58,503 nucleotides of DNA from an uncultured Lachnospiraceae bacterium (GTDB lineage: Bacteria; Bacillota; Clostridia; Lachnospirales; Lachnospiraceae). Within the stretch, counting starts at the first letter, position 1, and each line of letters opens with the position of its first letter. The position numbers and the translations under genes are program-made. Location: NCBI GenBank assembly GCA_900539715.1, contig UQDA01000015.1, forward strand, positions 1-58,503, written 5' to 3'. The notes under the pieces were generated by a model, which saw only the letters and a program-made list of their open reading frames with translations, was not told where the DNA came from and did not search any database. Of this stretch, positions 17,524 through 25,394 are shown in pieces.

Positions 17524-18151
17524 CAACATCATATCCCACTGTATCGAAGAGGCTCTCCCTTCCCATGACCATCTCATACTCGCCATCGACGGTCGCTCTG
17601 CCTCCGGCAAGACAACGCTTGCCGCACGGCTTTCCGAACGATTCAATGCAGATGTGATTCATATGGATGATTTTTTCCTGCCGCTTTCCATGCGTACGCC
17701 GGAGCGCCTCGCAGAACCCGGCGGAAACGTCCATTACGAGCGTTTTTTCAGTGAGATAATAGAACCGCTCATTCTGGCATCCAAAAAGCCTTTTTGCCCC
17801 GAAAACGACGCTCTGACACATGCCTGTCCTTCAGCTGCGCTTCCGGCACTGACATGGAAACGCTTTGACTGCTCTACCGGTTCCTTTTCCCCGAATAGCT
17901 GCCATACATCCGGTCAGCCGCTTCTTATTATCGAAGGGGCCTACTCTATGAGACCGGAATTCAGGGCCACCTATGACATGTCGTTTTTTCTGACGGCTGC
18001 AGCTTCTCTCCAAAAGGAAAGAATCATCGCCAGAAACGGCAGCGAGCGCTGGAGGGCCTTTCAGGAAAAGTGGATTCCGATGGAGGAAAAATATTTTTCA
18101 TACTATCAGATAGAACACTGCTGTGATATGACGCTCGAAAGCCGACGCTGA
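17507..18151 (+). CDS. uridine kinase-like P-loop kinase
   Basis: 214 residues with a P-loop kinase fold: Walker A AIDGRSASGKTTLA near residue 28, then DVIHMDDFFLP (substrate site of uridine kinase/PRK type), and IIEGAYSMRPE. It phosphorylates probably a nucleoside or small sugar-like substrate; true uridine specificity is unproven, since the C-terminal part differs from standard Udk. It is the last gene of the murC-side operon, overlapping DUF3842 by 17 bases, with a strong terminator 57 bases downstream. Confidence 0.75.
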   Translation: MEHALDNIISHCIEEALPSHDHLILAIDGRSASGKTTLAARLSERFNADVIHMDDFFLPLSMRTPERLAEPGGNVHYERFFSEIIEPLILASKKPFCPENDALTHACPSAALPALTWKRFDCSTGSFSPNSCHTSGQPLLIIEGAYSMRPEFRATYDMSFFLTAAASLQKERIIARNGSERWRAFQEKWIPMEEKYFSYYQIEHCCDMTLESRR

Positions 18152-18207
18152 CACACTGCAGTGTATATAGGTATATTTTCTGCGAGGGAAATCTTCTCCT
18201 CTATCAC

Positions 18208-18267
18208 AAAAAGACCCGGATTGCGATGGATATGGGGTCCCGTTTCCGCATCCCCGGGTCTTTTTTT
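18208..18267. terminator. bidirectional terminator between udk-like and the 70-residue gene
   Basis: Outer 12-base stem AAAAAGACCCGG/CCGGGTCTTTTT around a 34-base loop, with T runs on both strands. It serves the plus-strand operon and the convergent small gene at 18326. Confidence 0.85.
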
Positions 18268-18325
18268 CAAACAGAAGTATCCTCATGCACCGGACAATGC
18301 GACATCTTCTCCGGTCCACATATGC

Positions 18326-18538
18326 TTACCATTTCTTCACTTCATCATACCTTACCTCCTTGAGCCTGCCCTCATCGTCCATGACAAAATCCGGCATATA
18401 TACCGCCTTTTCCCGAAGGCTGCACTTATCGATGATATCTCTCGGAGTCGCCCGCTTACCGTTCAGATAAAATCCGACTCCCGATTCCTCCATCTGCTCC
18501 AACAGCTTCTCCCATGTGTCCGTCCTCAAACTTCCCAT
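18326..18538 (-). CDS. small conserved-looking hypothetical protein
   Basis: 70 residues (MGSLRTDTWEKLLEQMEESG...), starting at ATG 18538 seven bases after AAGGAG. The sequence has a regular charged composition, with GVGFYLNGKRATPRDIIDKCSL and FVMDDEGRLKEVRYDEV, suggesting a small folded cytoplasmic protein. No membrane segment or known motif is seen. It is monocistronic and closed by the terminator at 18208-18267. I do not recognise the family. Confidence 0.6.
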   Translation of the reverse strand: MGSLRTDTWEKLLEQMEESGVGFYLNGKRATPRDIIDKCSLREKAVYMPDFVMDDEGRLKEVRYDEVKKW

Positions 18539-19015
18539 GGCTTTTCTCCTTTTTACCATCCTTTGCCAAAAGAGGTTCCGTGATATATATCCGACTGAAC
18601 AGACCCGGCAAAAAACGGAAATGTAACGAGATGTCCCGACCGTACAAAACGCCCGTGCAAAACTATCGTTTTATCCCTTTCCCGAAATATTAGTTATGAT
18701 AATTGGAAAAAATTGAAAAATAAGATTTTCCGCTGAAACTACATAAGTCCCGCGGACTTTTAAATACTATAAAGAATGACTGGAATATCCGAATCCCCTG
18801 TCAAATGACAACAGCCATATCAGCATAGCTGTCTTATGATAAATGATGCGCAGATGCAGTTCTGCATCCTCTCTGAAAAAACGGCGTTCCGACATCCTCC
18901 TTCCGGTACAGATTGTCAGAACCATCTCTGATTTGCATTATACCCGATTGGCACGGCAAATTCAAGCGCTTTCTAAAAAAAGCAGTTATAAAACGGTTCA
19001 GCAGAGCCAATGCGC
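18539..19015. other. divergent gene-free stretch
   Basis: About 480 bases without a convincing frame. It holds the leader of the 70-residue gene, several AT-rich -10-like hexamers and a small hairpin AAGTCC-CGC-GGACTT at 18746-18760. I see no recognisable RNA gene here. Confidence 0.4.
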
Positions 19016-19044
19016 TTGACTTTATGCGCCTTTCTGTATATGAT
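19016..19044 (+). promoter_or_regulatory. sigma-A-type promoter of mecA
   Basis: TTGACT (19016-19021), 17-base spacer, TATGAT (19039-19044); 89 bases of leader precede the mecA ATG. Confidence 0.7.
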
Positions 19045-19133
19045 AATTTTCACAGGAAAGCTTTTTATGCCCGCCCCTCTTGTCACACCGGGACGACAGC
19101 GGCAGTATTTTATATAATAAGGATGTGAATAAT

Positions 19134-19904
19134 ATGAAGATTGAAAAAGTCAATGACCATCAGATTCGCTGTACGCTCACCAAAGCCGATTTGGCTGACC
19201 GTGAGCTGAAGATCAGCGAGCTTGCATACGGCACTGAAAAAGCCAAAAACCTTTTCCGCGATATGATGCAGCAGGCATCCCAGAAGTTTGGCTTCGAGGC
19301 GGAGGATATTCCGCTCATGATAGAAGCAATACCACTGAGCTCTGACTGCATCGTCCTCATCATCACCAAAGTGGAAGACCCTGAAGAACTGGATACCCGT
19401 TTTTCAAAATTTGCACCTTCCATGGAGGAGGAGGATGAATTTGATCCTGAAGAGATAGCAGGCAATTCCGCTGACAACACAGACAGCATCTTTGACCTGT
19501 TCCGGCAGATTCAGGAAAGTCGCCGCGCAAGTCTTGCAAATGCAGGAAAGGACAATGCTCCCGCCGACGAAGCACCTGCCGCAGAAAAAAAAGATACTGA
19601 GAAAAAAGCAGCAGGTATCCGGGTATTTTCCTTTTCCTCCCTCCATACGCTGCTCCGCCTCTCCCATGTAGTACAGAGCTTTTACAGCGGCATCAACACC
19701 CTTTACAAAGATGCCTCTGCAGGAAAATATTTCCTGCTTTTAAGTGAAGAAGGCATCACAGTCGAGGATTTCAACCGCATCTGTAACGTTGTTTCCGAAT
19801 ACGGCAGGCTTGAACGCTCCGTAGCAGGCAGCGAAGCATATCTTGGCGAACACAGAGAACTTCTTATCGCCAAAGATGCGCTCCAGTCTCTGGCGCGCAT
19901 CTGA
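19134..19904 (+). CDS. mecA: MecA-type adaptor protein
   Basis: 256 residues from ATG 19134 (MKIEKVNDHQIRCTLTKADLADR), after AAGGATGTG; an upstream ATG at 19080 lacks a site. The N-terminal domain has the MecA pattern, with FRDMMQQASQKFGF and PLMIEAIPLSSDCIVLIITK. An acidic linker (EEEDEFDPEEIAG) and a charged Ala-rich segment follow, then the C-terminal ClpC-binding fold (FSSLHTLLRLSHVV, LLLSEEGITVEDFNRICNVVSEYG). MecA delivers substrates to ClpCP. It is a single-gene unit with its own promoter and terminator. Confidence 0.9.
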   Translation: MKIEKVNDHQIRCTLTKADLADRELKISELAYGTEKAKNLFRDMMQQASQKFGFEAEDIPLMIEAIPLSSDCIVLIITKVEDPEELDTRFSKFAPSMEEEDEFDPEEIAGNSADNTDSIFDLFRQIQESRRASLANAGKDNAPADEAPAAEKKDTEKKAAGIRVFSFSSLHTLLRLSHVVQSFYSGINTLYKDASAGKYFLLLSEEGITVEDFNRICNVVSEYGRLERSVAGSEAYLGEHRELLIAKDALQSLARI

Positions 19905-19948
19905 CCGCCAGCTCGGTAAGGAATCCCCTATACAACACTGTCTTAAAC

Positions 19949-19990
19949 ATCGTGCGGCAGATGTCCAAAACCTGCCGCACGATATTTTTA
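19949..19990 (+). terminator. terminator of mecA
   Basis: Perfect 12-base stem ATCGTGCGGCAG/CTGCCGCACGAT with an 11-base loop, followed by ATTTTTA. Confidence 0.9.
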
Positions 19991-20003
19991 CCATTTCCCC
20001 TGC

Positions 20004-20046
20004 AAAAAAACAGGACGGTCAAGCTTATGCTTTTCCGTCCTGTTTC
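20004..20046 (-). terminator. terminator of the split pfl operon
   Basis: Stem AAACAGGACGG/CCGTCCTGTTT with a 16-base loop; on the minus strand it ends GTTTTTTTGCA. It lies 27 bases after the glycyl-radical-domain gene. Confidence 0.85.
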
Positions 20047-20072
20047 TTATTTATGATTTTTTAATCTTATCC

Positions 20073-20315
20073 TCAGATGCTCTCGTGGAAAGTTCTGGAG
20101 ATAACATCATTCTGCTGCTCGGGAGTCAGCTTGATGAAGTTTACTGCGTAACCAGATACGCGGATGGTCAGCTGAGGGTATTTCTCAGGATGCTTCTGAG
20201 CGTCCAGCAGCATATCTCTGTTCAGTACGTTTACGTTCAGATGATGACCGCCCTTTGTTGCATAGCCATCTAATAAGGATACAAGGTTATCTACCTGTGC
20301 GTGATTCACTTCCAT
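20073..20315 (-). CDS. stand-alone glycyl radical domain of pyruvate formate-lyase
   Basis: 80 residues matching the extreme C-terminus of PFL: LVSLLDGYATKGGHHLNVNV, then IRVSGYAVNF with the radical glycine at residue 55, then the terminal TPEQQNDVISRTFHESI. This is the part PflA activates. Here it is an independent gene with its own strong site (AAAGGAGG) and ATG at 20315. The large PFL gene upstream stops just before this region, so the active enzyme must be assembled from two chains. It resembles E. coli GrcA (YfiD), but that protein repairs a complete PFL, whereas this one supplies the only glycyl domain encoded in the operon. Confidence 0.92.
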   Translation of the reverse strand: MEVNHAQVDNLVSLLDGYATKGGHHLNVNVLNRDMLLDAQKHPEKYPQLTIRVSGYAVNFIKLTPEQQNDVISRTFHESI

Positions 20316-20339
20316 GGTTCGTTCCTCCTTTAATCGTCA

Positions 20340-20540
20340 TTATTTAAAATCGTCCAGTCCCTCATGCAGGGTAGGAACGCTGCAGGCCAGGGGCGCTCTG
20401 GAGCAATCCGTGCACCCCATGGTCTGTACTTCGCTGGATGACTTCTGATCATCGCATTCTACATTGATGTGTCCTACACCGTCTGCCATGCCGGAATCCA
20501 GCATTTTCACCAGTTCCTCGATCATCTGTTTCTCATCCAT
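20340..20540 (-). CDS. 66-residue Cys-containing protein between the two PFL pieces
   Basis: Starts at ATG 20540 after AGGAG. Its first 30 residues (LVKMLDSGMADGVGHINVEC) line up by eye with the beginning of the glycyl radical domain (LVSLLDGYATKGGHHLNVNV), but the radical loop RVSGYAV is absent. Instead it ends with a cysteine motif, MGCTDCSRAPLAC (Cys 43, 46, 53) and an acidic tail. It lies 15 bases after the PFL core gene and 24 before the glycyl domain gene, so it is part of the complex or its regulation. I do not know a name for it; a docking, redox or place-holder role is inference. Confidence 0.8.
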   Translation of the reverse strand: MDEKQMIEELVKMLDSGMADGVGHINVECDDQKSSSEVQTMGCTDCSRAPLACSVPTLHEGLDDFK

Positions 20541-20555
20541 AATCTTAACTCCTGA

Positions 20556-22616
20556 TTACTCTTTGTCCAGGTTTAAATCAATGTTCAGATCCAGATCCAG
20601 GTCACCGCTGAAGATCTGGTCTTCCTTGCCCAGAGCGCCGGGGATGATAGTGAAGGTATTGGAGATACCGTCCTGAGCATCCTTGAAAGGCATCTTGGAT
20701 ACGGAAGACAGGGATGCTACTGCACCGTGGGTATCACGGCCGTGCATCGGGTTTGCACCGGGTGCAAAAGGCTGACCTTTCTTACGTCCGTCAGGTGTGT
20801 TACCTGTTGCCTTACCATAAGTAACGTTGGATGTGATGGTAAGGATAGAAGTTGTAGGGATACCGTTTCTGTAAGTATGGTTTCTTCTTACAGCTGTCAT
20901 GAATCTGGAAACTACTTCATGAGCGATATCATCTACACGGTCGTCGTCATTGCCGTATTTCGGGAAATCACCGGTTGTCTTGAAGTCAACGATGATACCG
21001 TCTTCGTCACGGATAGGCTCAACCTTCGCATACTTGATAGCAGACAGGGAATCCGCTACAACGGACAGACCTGCCAGACCTGTTGCGAAATAACGCTTTA
21101 CGTCTCTGTCATGAAGAGCCATCTGTGCTCTCTCATAGCAGTATTTATCATGCATATAGTGAATGATATTCAGTGTATTTACATACACGTCAGCCTGCCA
21201 CTCGATCATGTCGATGTATTTGGACATTACATCATCAAAATCAAGAACATCGCCTACTACAGGACGGTACTTAGGACCAACCTGCTTCTTTGTAACCTCA
21301 TCCACACCGCCGTTTAATGCGTACAGCAGGCACTTTGCAAGGTTTGCACGAGCGCCGAAGAACTGCATCTCTTTACCGATTACCATAGAGGATACGCAGC
21401 ATGCGATACCGTAGTCATCGCCGTGGATAACTCTCATCAGGTCATCGTTCTCGTACTGGATAGAGGATGTCTGGATGGACATCTTTGCGCAGAACTTCTT
21501 CCAGTTCTCAGGCAGTCTTGTGGACCACAGAACAGTCAGGTTCGGCTCGGGAGCGGGACCTAAGTTGGTCAGAGTGTGCAGGTAACGGAAGCTCATCTTT
21601 GTTACCATATGACGGCCATCTACGCCTACACCGCCCAGAGACTCGGTTACCCATACAGGGTCGCCTGCGAATATCTGGTTGTACTCAGGTGTACGGGCAA
21701 ATTTAACGCAACGCAGCTTCATGATGAAGTGGTCAACGAACTCCTGGATCTGCTCCTCTGTGAATGTGCCGTTTGCAAGGTCTCTCTGTGCATATACATC
21801 AAGGAAAGTAGATGTACGTCCCAGAGACATAGCTGCACCATTCTGCTCCTTAACTGCGCACAGGTAACCGAAGTATGTGAACTGGATTGCTTCCTGAACG
21901 TTCTTTGCCGGTACGGAAATGTCAAAGCCGTAAGAAGCAGCCATAACCTTCATCTCTTTCAGAGCCCTGATCTGCTCGGAGATCTCTTCTCTTAAACGGA
22001 TCACGTCATCTGTCATAACGCGGCCTGTGGAAGCCTTCTGCTCTTCCTTATCCTGGATCAGACGGTCGATACCGTACAGTGCGATACGACGATAGTCTCC
22101 AATGATACGGCCACGGCCATAAGCATCCGGCAGACCTGTGATGATATGAGAAGAACGGCATGCTCTCATCTCAGGGTTATATGCATCGAAGCATCCTGCA
22201 TTGTGTGTCTTTCTGTGTGTATTGAAGAACTCGGAGATCTCGGGATCTACCGTGTAGCCGTTGTCAGCACATGCCTTCTCTGCCATACGGATACCGCCGT
22301 AAGGCTGCATGGAACGCTTAAAGGGCTTGTCTGTCTGGAAACCTACGATAGTCTCCTTATCTTTGTTCAGATAGCCAGGACCATGGGATGTGATTGTAGA
22401 AATCACCTTTGTATCCATGTCCAGAACGCCGCCAGCTTCTCTCTCCTGCTTCTGCAGATCAAGAACCTGCTCCCACAGATCTTTTGTGTTCTGTGTTGCT
22501 CCAGCTAAGAATGTGTCGTCTCCGTCATAAGGCGCATAGTTTTTCTGGATGAAGTCGCGAACGTTGATTTCCTTCTCCCACTTGCCGCCTGTAAAGCCTG
22601 TCCATTCTGGTCTCAT
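20556..22616 (-). CDS. pflB: pyruvate formate-lyase core, lacking the glycyl radical domain
   Basis: 686 residues, against about 760 for E. coli PflB. Converts pyruvate and CoA to acetyl-CoA and formate. The start MRPEWTGFTGGKWEKEINVRD is normal, behind AGGAGG. The catalytic Cys pair is intact at 406-407 (GIACCVSSM), and the region up to NTFTIIPGALGKED is conserved. The chain then ends in an acidic tail (SGDLDLDLNIDLNLDKE) precisely where the glycyl domain should begin; that domain is encoded at 20073-20315. Each of the three genes has its own ribosome binding site, so this is not a frameshift. Confidence 0.94.
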   Translation of the reverse strand: MRPEWTGFTGGKWEKEINVRDFIQKNYAPYDGDDTFLAGATQNTKDLWEQVLDLQKQEREAGGVLDMDTKVISTITSHGPGYLNKDKETIVGFQTDKPFKRSMQPYGGIRMAEKACADNGYTVDPEISEFFNTHRKTHNAGCFDAYNPEMRACRSSHIITGLPDAYGRGRIIGDYRRIALYGIDRLIQDKEEQKASTGRVMTDDVIRLREEISEQIRALKEMKVMAASYGFDISVPAKNVQEAIQFTYFGYLCAVKEQNGAAMSLGRTSTFLDVYAQRDLANGTFTEEQIQEFVDHFIMKLRCVKFARTPEYNQIFAGDPVWVTESLGGVGVDGRHMVTKMSFRYLHTLTNLGPAPEPNLTVLWSTRLPENWKKFCAKMSIQTSSIQYENDDLMRVIHGDDYGIACCVSSMVIGKEMQFFGARANLAKCLLYALNGGVDEVTKKQVGPKYRPVVGDVLDFDDVMSKYIDMIEWQADVYVNTLNIIHYMHDKYCYERAQMALHDRDVKRYFATGLAGLSVVADSLSAIKYAKVEPIRDEDGIIVDFKTTGDFPKYGNDDDRVDDIAHEVVSRFMTAVRRNHTYRNGIPTTSILTITSNVTYGKATGNTPDGRKKGQPFAPGANPMHGRDTHGAVASLSSVSKMPFKDAQDGISNTFTIIPGALGKEDQIFSGDLDLDLNIDLNLDKE

Positions 22617-22739
22617 TTTAAAAAAACCTCCTGTGATGTTTTAAATCGGGTTACGGGTGGTAACAGACAGATCAATTCCCCCCGGAATATAATCTGTGAA
22701 TGGCAACATTATGAATGTTGAACCATTTCTGTAATCCCT

Positions 22740-22768
22740 ATTATAAAAGAGCATTCCTCTGCGGTCAA
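22740..22768 (-). promoter_or_regulatory. strong sigma-A-type promoter of the split pfl operon
   Basis: On the minus strand TTGACC (22768-22763), 17 bases, TATAAT (22745-22740). A leader of about 120 bases follows with an AACATT/AATGTT inverted repeat around 22699-22713. Confidence 0.8.
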
Positions 22769-22883
22769 GCATATAGGGTGTTCTTTTTTCCATACATCTT
22801 CCTTATTACAATAGACCTTTTGTGCATCTGCGCGAAAAAAGTTTGTTAAAATTATAACATTTTTACAAAACGGATATTTTCCC

Positions 22884-22924
22884 TAAAAAAAGAGGCCCTG
22901 CAGACTGTTCTGCAAGACCCCGTT
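22884..22924 (-). terminator. terminator of the DUF1858 gene
   Basis: Minus-strand stem built on CTTGCAGA/TCTGCAGG with flanking G-U pairs and ending in CTCTTTTTTT; 20 bases after the DUF1858 stop. Confidence 0.75.
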
Positions 22925-22943
22925 TTCATCCTGAATACACTTT

Positions 22944-23135
22944 TTACAGATTGTTCAGCATCTCCATCAGCTTCTCAACCGGAAGACCGTGAACCATTGC
23001 AGCCTCCTCCAGCGTCTCACCCTGAGATGCAGGGCAGCCCAGGCAGTGCATACCGATTTCCATCAGAACCCCTGCTGCATTAGCATCAATGCGAAGCACT
23101 TCGCCGATTGTCATATCCTTAGTGAATTTTTCCAT
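22944..23135 (-). CDS. DUF1858 redox-disulfide domain protein
   Basis: 63 residues, MEKFTKDMTIGEVLRIDANAAGVLMEIGMHCLGCPASQ..., with a CxxC (HCLGC) that is the hallmark of the hybrid-cluster-protein-associated DUF1858 domain. The ATG follows AGGAGG. It is monocistronic and lies between the pfl operon and the divergent pflA gene. A role in redox sensing or Fe-S protection near oxygen-sensitive PFL is inference; the family has no firm biochemical role that I know. Confidence 0.85.
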   Translation of the reverse strand: MEKFTKDMTIGEVLRIDANAAGVLMEIGMHCLGCPASQGETLEEAAMVHGLPVEKLMEMLNNL

Positions 23136-23287
23136 TTTTGTAAACCTCCTGTTATATTTTTATCATCCTGTCATCGGGCAGCTTCCCCGTACTGCTAAAC
23201 AGCAACGCTTTTTCTGCCGCGTTTTGATCTCTAACAGTATAATATATTTCCCCGCATCTGACAACCTATCCTTAAAAATTTTGTCAT

Positions 23288-23316
23288 TTGCTTTTTTCTT
23301 CCGCAAATAGTATACT
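23288..23316 (+). promoter_or_regulatory. promoter of pflA
   Basis: TTGCTT (23288-23293), 17-base spacer, TATACT (23311-23316); the ATG is at 23378. Confidence 0.55.
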
Positions 23317-23377
23317 GATATCGTTCCCCTCATAAAGCAGGGAACACACTAGAATATTATAAAAGGAATATTGAAAT

Positions 23378-24151
23378 ATGAAAGGCAGAATCCATTCTTT
23401 AGAAAGCTTCGGCACCGTGGACGGCCCCGGCGTCCGCTTTGTCGTTTTTACACAGGGCTGCCCCATGAGGTGCGCCTACTGTCACAACCCTGACACATGG
23501 CCCGTTACAGGCGGGACTCTGATGGAGCCCGAAGAGATTTTTGAACAGTACAAACGAAACGAGGGCTTCTATAAAGGCGGCGGCATCACAGTTACCGGCG
23601 GCGAGCCCCTTTTACAGATTGATTTTCTGACAGAGCTGTTTACTCTTGCTAAAAACGCCGGAGTTCACACCTGTCTGGATACATCCGGCATCGTTTACCA
23701 TAAGGATGCTGCTCCCGAATGGCTCGCAAAGCTCGATCATCTCATGGAGCTGACCGACCTTGTCATGCTTGATATCAAGCATATCGACCCGGAAGTACAC
23801 ATGAAGCTCACTCACCAGCCCAACGAAGGCATTCTGGATTTCCTCGCTTACCTCAACAGCAGGCATGTGAGCACCTGGGTCCGTCACGTTGTCGTTCCTA
23901 CCATTACCGATGACCCTGAATATCTTTATCAGCTCGGCTATTTTATCGGTCAATTTACCTGTGTCAAAGCGCTGGACATTCTTCCTTACCATACCATGGG
24001 CAAGGTAAAATATGATAACCTCGGGTTGGATTATCCCTTAAAGGATATCCCCGCCATGGATACAAGGCGCGCCGTTGAACTCAAAAAAACCGTTCTCGAA
24101 GGCGTACGCGACCATCGCATGGAATTGAACATGCTTGGCCAGGGAGTATGA
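23378..24151 (+). CDS. pflA: pyruvate formate-lyase activating enzyme
   Basis: Radical SAM enzyme, 257 residues, that puts the glycyl radical on PFL, here presumably on Gly55 of the separate 80-residue domain. The cluster motif CPMRCAYC has Cys 28, 32 and 35 in the PflA CX3CX2C form. The N-terminal HSLESFGTVDGPGVR and TVTGGEPLLQ (SAM binding) are typical, as is LPYHTMGKVKY. It is transcribed away from the pfl operon and toward a ferredoxin that could be its electron donor. Confidence 0.95.
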   Translation: MKGRIHSLESFGTVDGPGVRFVVFTQGCPMRCAYCHNPDTWPVTGGTLMEPEEIFEQYKRNEGFYKGGGITVTGGEPLLQIDFLTELFTLAKNAGVHTCLDTSGIVYHKDAAPEWLAKLDHLMELTDLVMLDIKHIDPEVHMKLTHQPNEGILDFLAYLNSRHVSTWVRHVVVPTITDDPEYLYQLGYFIGQFTCVKALDILPYHTMGKVKYDNLGLDYPLKDIPAMDTRRAVELKKTVLEGVRDHRMELNMLGQGV

Positions 24152-24240
24152 TCCGGATTGATTCATCCTTTGTTTTACAACGATCCGACAAACAAAGACT
24201 GAACGGTTATCATAATCTGGGCTTGTACAATATTTGGTAC

Positions 24241-24269
24241 TTGTACATTTCTTCTTTTTGCGCTAAAAT
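24241..24269 (+). promoter_or_regulatory. promoter of the ferredoxin gene
   Basis: TTGTAC (24241-24246), 17-base spacer, TAAAAT (24264-24269), 34 bases ahead of the ATG. A second TTGTAC lies just upstream at about 24224. Confidence 0.65.
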
Positions 24270-24303
24270 GGGAATAACCTAAAACAAAAGGAGGATAAAT
24301 ACT

Positions 24304-24474
24304 ATGGCATACGTAATCAATGATTCCTGTGTTGCTTGCGGCTCTTGCGAAAGCCAGTGCCCCGTAGGCGCTATCAGCATGGGCGAAGGCAAATACGAAA
24401 TCGATGCTGCTACCTGTGTAGACTGCGGTACTTGCGCTGGTCAGTGTCCTGTAGGCGCTATCTCTCAGGGTTGA
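24304..24474 (+). CDS. 2[4Fe-4S] ferredoxin
   Basis: 56 residues, clostridial-type bacterial ferredoxin. Two symmetrical cluster motifs are complete: Cys 9, 12, 15, 19 and Cys 38, 41, 44, 48, each ending in CPVGAIS. ATG at 24304 follows AAAGGAGG. It carries low-potential electrons; in anaerobes these serve hydrogenase, pyruvate:ferredoxin oxidoreductase and radical SAM enzymes. Position right after pflA suggests it may reduce PflA, but it has its own promoter and terminator and could be the general cell ferredoxin. Confidence 0.97.
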   Translation: MAYVINDSCVACGSCESQCPVGAISMGEGKYEIDAATCVDCGTCAGQCPVGAISQG

Positions 24475-24529
24475 GAACAAACACGGTCTGTATGATGCAG
24501 ACCGTATCCTGCATGAATATGCAGATTTT

Positions 24530-24570
24530 AAAACGGAGACAGATGCTCGTTCATCTGCCTCCGTTTTTTA
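24530..24570. terminator. bidirectional terminator between ferredoxin and MerR genes
   Basis: Stem CGGAGACAGATG/CATCTGCCTCCG (one A-C mismatch) with a 6-base loop; TTTTTT on the plus strand and TTTTAAAA on the minus strand. Confidence 0.88.
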
Positions 24571-24585
24571 TACGCATTTATCCGG

Positions 24586-25176
24586 TCACAGTCCTCGTCT
24601 GCGTCCTCTTTTACGTCTGCCGCGCTGGCAGATAAGCTCATCCAGCTTCCTGTATCTCTCTTCTTCCCGCTCCATCCTCTTTTTTTCCCTCTCCTGCGCG
24701 TTTTCCTCCATCTGTCGAAACTGAAAATCCAATTCCTTCAAAATCACTTCATTGCTTTCCTGAACCGTCCGGGAAACAAGATTTTCCAGCAAAAGCTGGA
24801 GCTTTGCTGCTTTCGCACTTCGCTCGTCCAACAGTATTGCCTCTATGGAGGGCGGGGCTGCCACAGCCTCTGCTGCCGGCGGGCGCTCTGCCCCTGTCTC
24901 CACCATCGACTGTACCTGCCGCACCACTTCCTGCGGCACAGCAAGTCTGCCGTCCTCAGAAAGCATCAGCCGTATCGCCTTTAACTGTAACCCCTGCTGC
25001 TTCCATTCCCGCACATGCCCCAGAAGTTCCACATCCTTTTCCGTATAAAAGCGATGCCCCTGCTCATTTCTTCCTATCGGCAGCTTTAGCTCTTCCTCCC
25101 AATAGCGGAGCACATGTGCCTCCACCTGTACTTTTTTCGCCGCATCCTTAATCGTATAAGTTTCCTGTGCCGTCAT
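24586..25176 (-). CDS. MerR-type helix-turn-helix regulator
   Basis: 196 residues. The N-terminal winged helix (YTIKDAAKKVQVEAHVLRYWEEEL, then GHRFYTEKDVELLGHVREWKQQGLQLKAIRLML) is of MerR type. The middle is Ala/Pro-rich, then a coiled-coil-like segment rich in Glu and Arg (EENAQEREKKRMEREEERYRK in part) and a very basic end RGRRKRGRRRGL. No Cys ligands for metal sensing. The layout (MerR HTH, coiled coil, basic tail) recalls RacA-like chromosome-binding proteins, but this is only a structural analogy. Target unknown. Confidence 0.8.
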   Translation of the reverse strand: MTAQETYTIKDAAKKVQVEAHVLRYWEEELKLPIGRNEQGHRFYTEKDVELLGHVREWKQQGLQLKAIRLMLSEDGRLAVPQEVVRQVQSMVETGAERPPAAEAVAAPPSIEAILLDERSAKAAKLQLLLENLVSRTVQESNEVILKELDFQFRQMEENAQEREKKRMEREEERYRKLDELICQRGRRKRGRRRGL

Positions 25177-25208
25177 TTTTTCCTCCCATTCTTCCGCCTC
25201 TGCGGATC

Positions 25209-25335
25209 AAAAAAGTGTACGCCCCGGCGCACGCCCGCACCCAACGCGTTTGCCGCCAGACATATATCCCTTTTGCACAAATGCACATAATCATTTTTCC
25301 CATAGGAAAAAAACTTTCCTACAAGATAAAAAAAG
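25209..25335. repeat. structured intergenic repeat, copy A
   Basis: About 127 bases between dnaB and the MerR gene. It opens with AAAAAAGTGTACGCC and a partner GGCGCAC, includes TGCACATAATC and closes with the hairpin TAGGAAA/TTTCCTA followed by GATAAAAAAAG. The same order of elements (AAAAAGTGTGCGCC, GGCGCACAC, ACGCATAATC, ATAGGAAA..AACTTTCCTA, ATAAAAAAG) recurs at 44812-44942, so this is a dispersed repeat family. Both copies sit directly against a terminator. Confidence 0.6.
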
Positions 25336-25375
25336 AGAACAGTACGGAAATCCTCCGCTTTCTGTTCTCTTTTGT
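25326..25375 (-). terminator. terminator of the gdpP-rplI-dnaB operon
   Basis: Stem AAAAGAGAACAG/CTGTTCTCTTTT with an inner CGGA/TCCG pair; minus strand ends in CTCTTTTTTTATC. It adjoins repeat copy A. Confidence 0.85.
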
Positions 25376-25394
25376 AAAAAATATTCCTATAAAA

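Noticed and set aside
20340..22616. PFL split interpreted as frameshift or assembly error
   Set aside because: The core ends in its own acidic tail and stop, and both downstream genes have separate strong ribosome sites and starts; no frame would join them.
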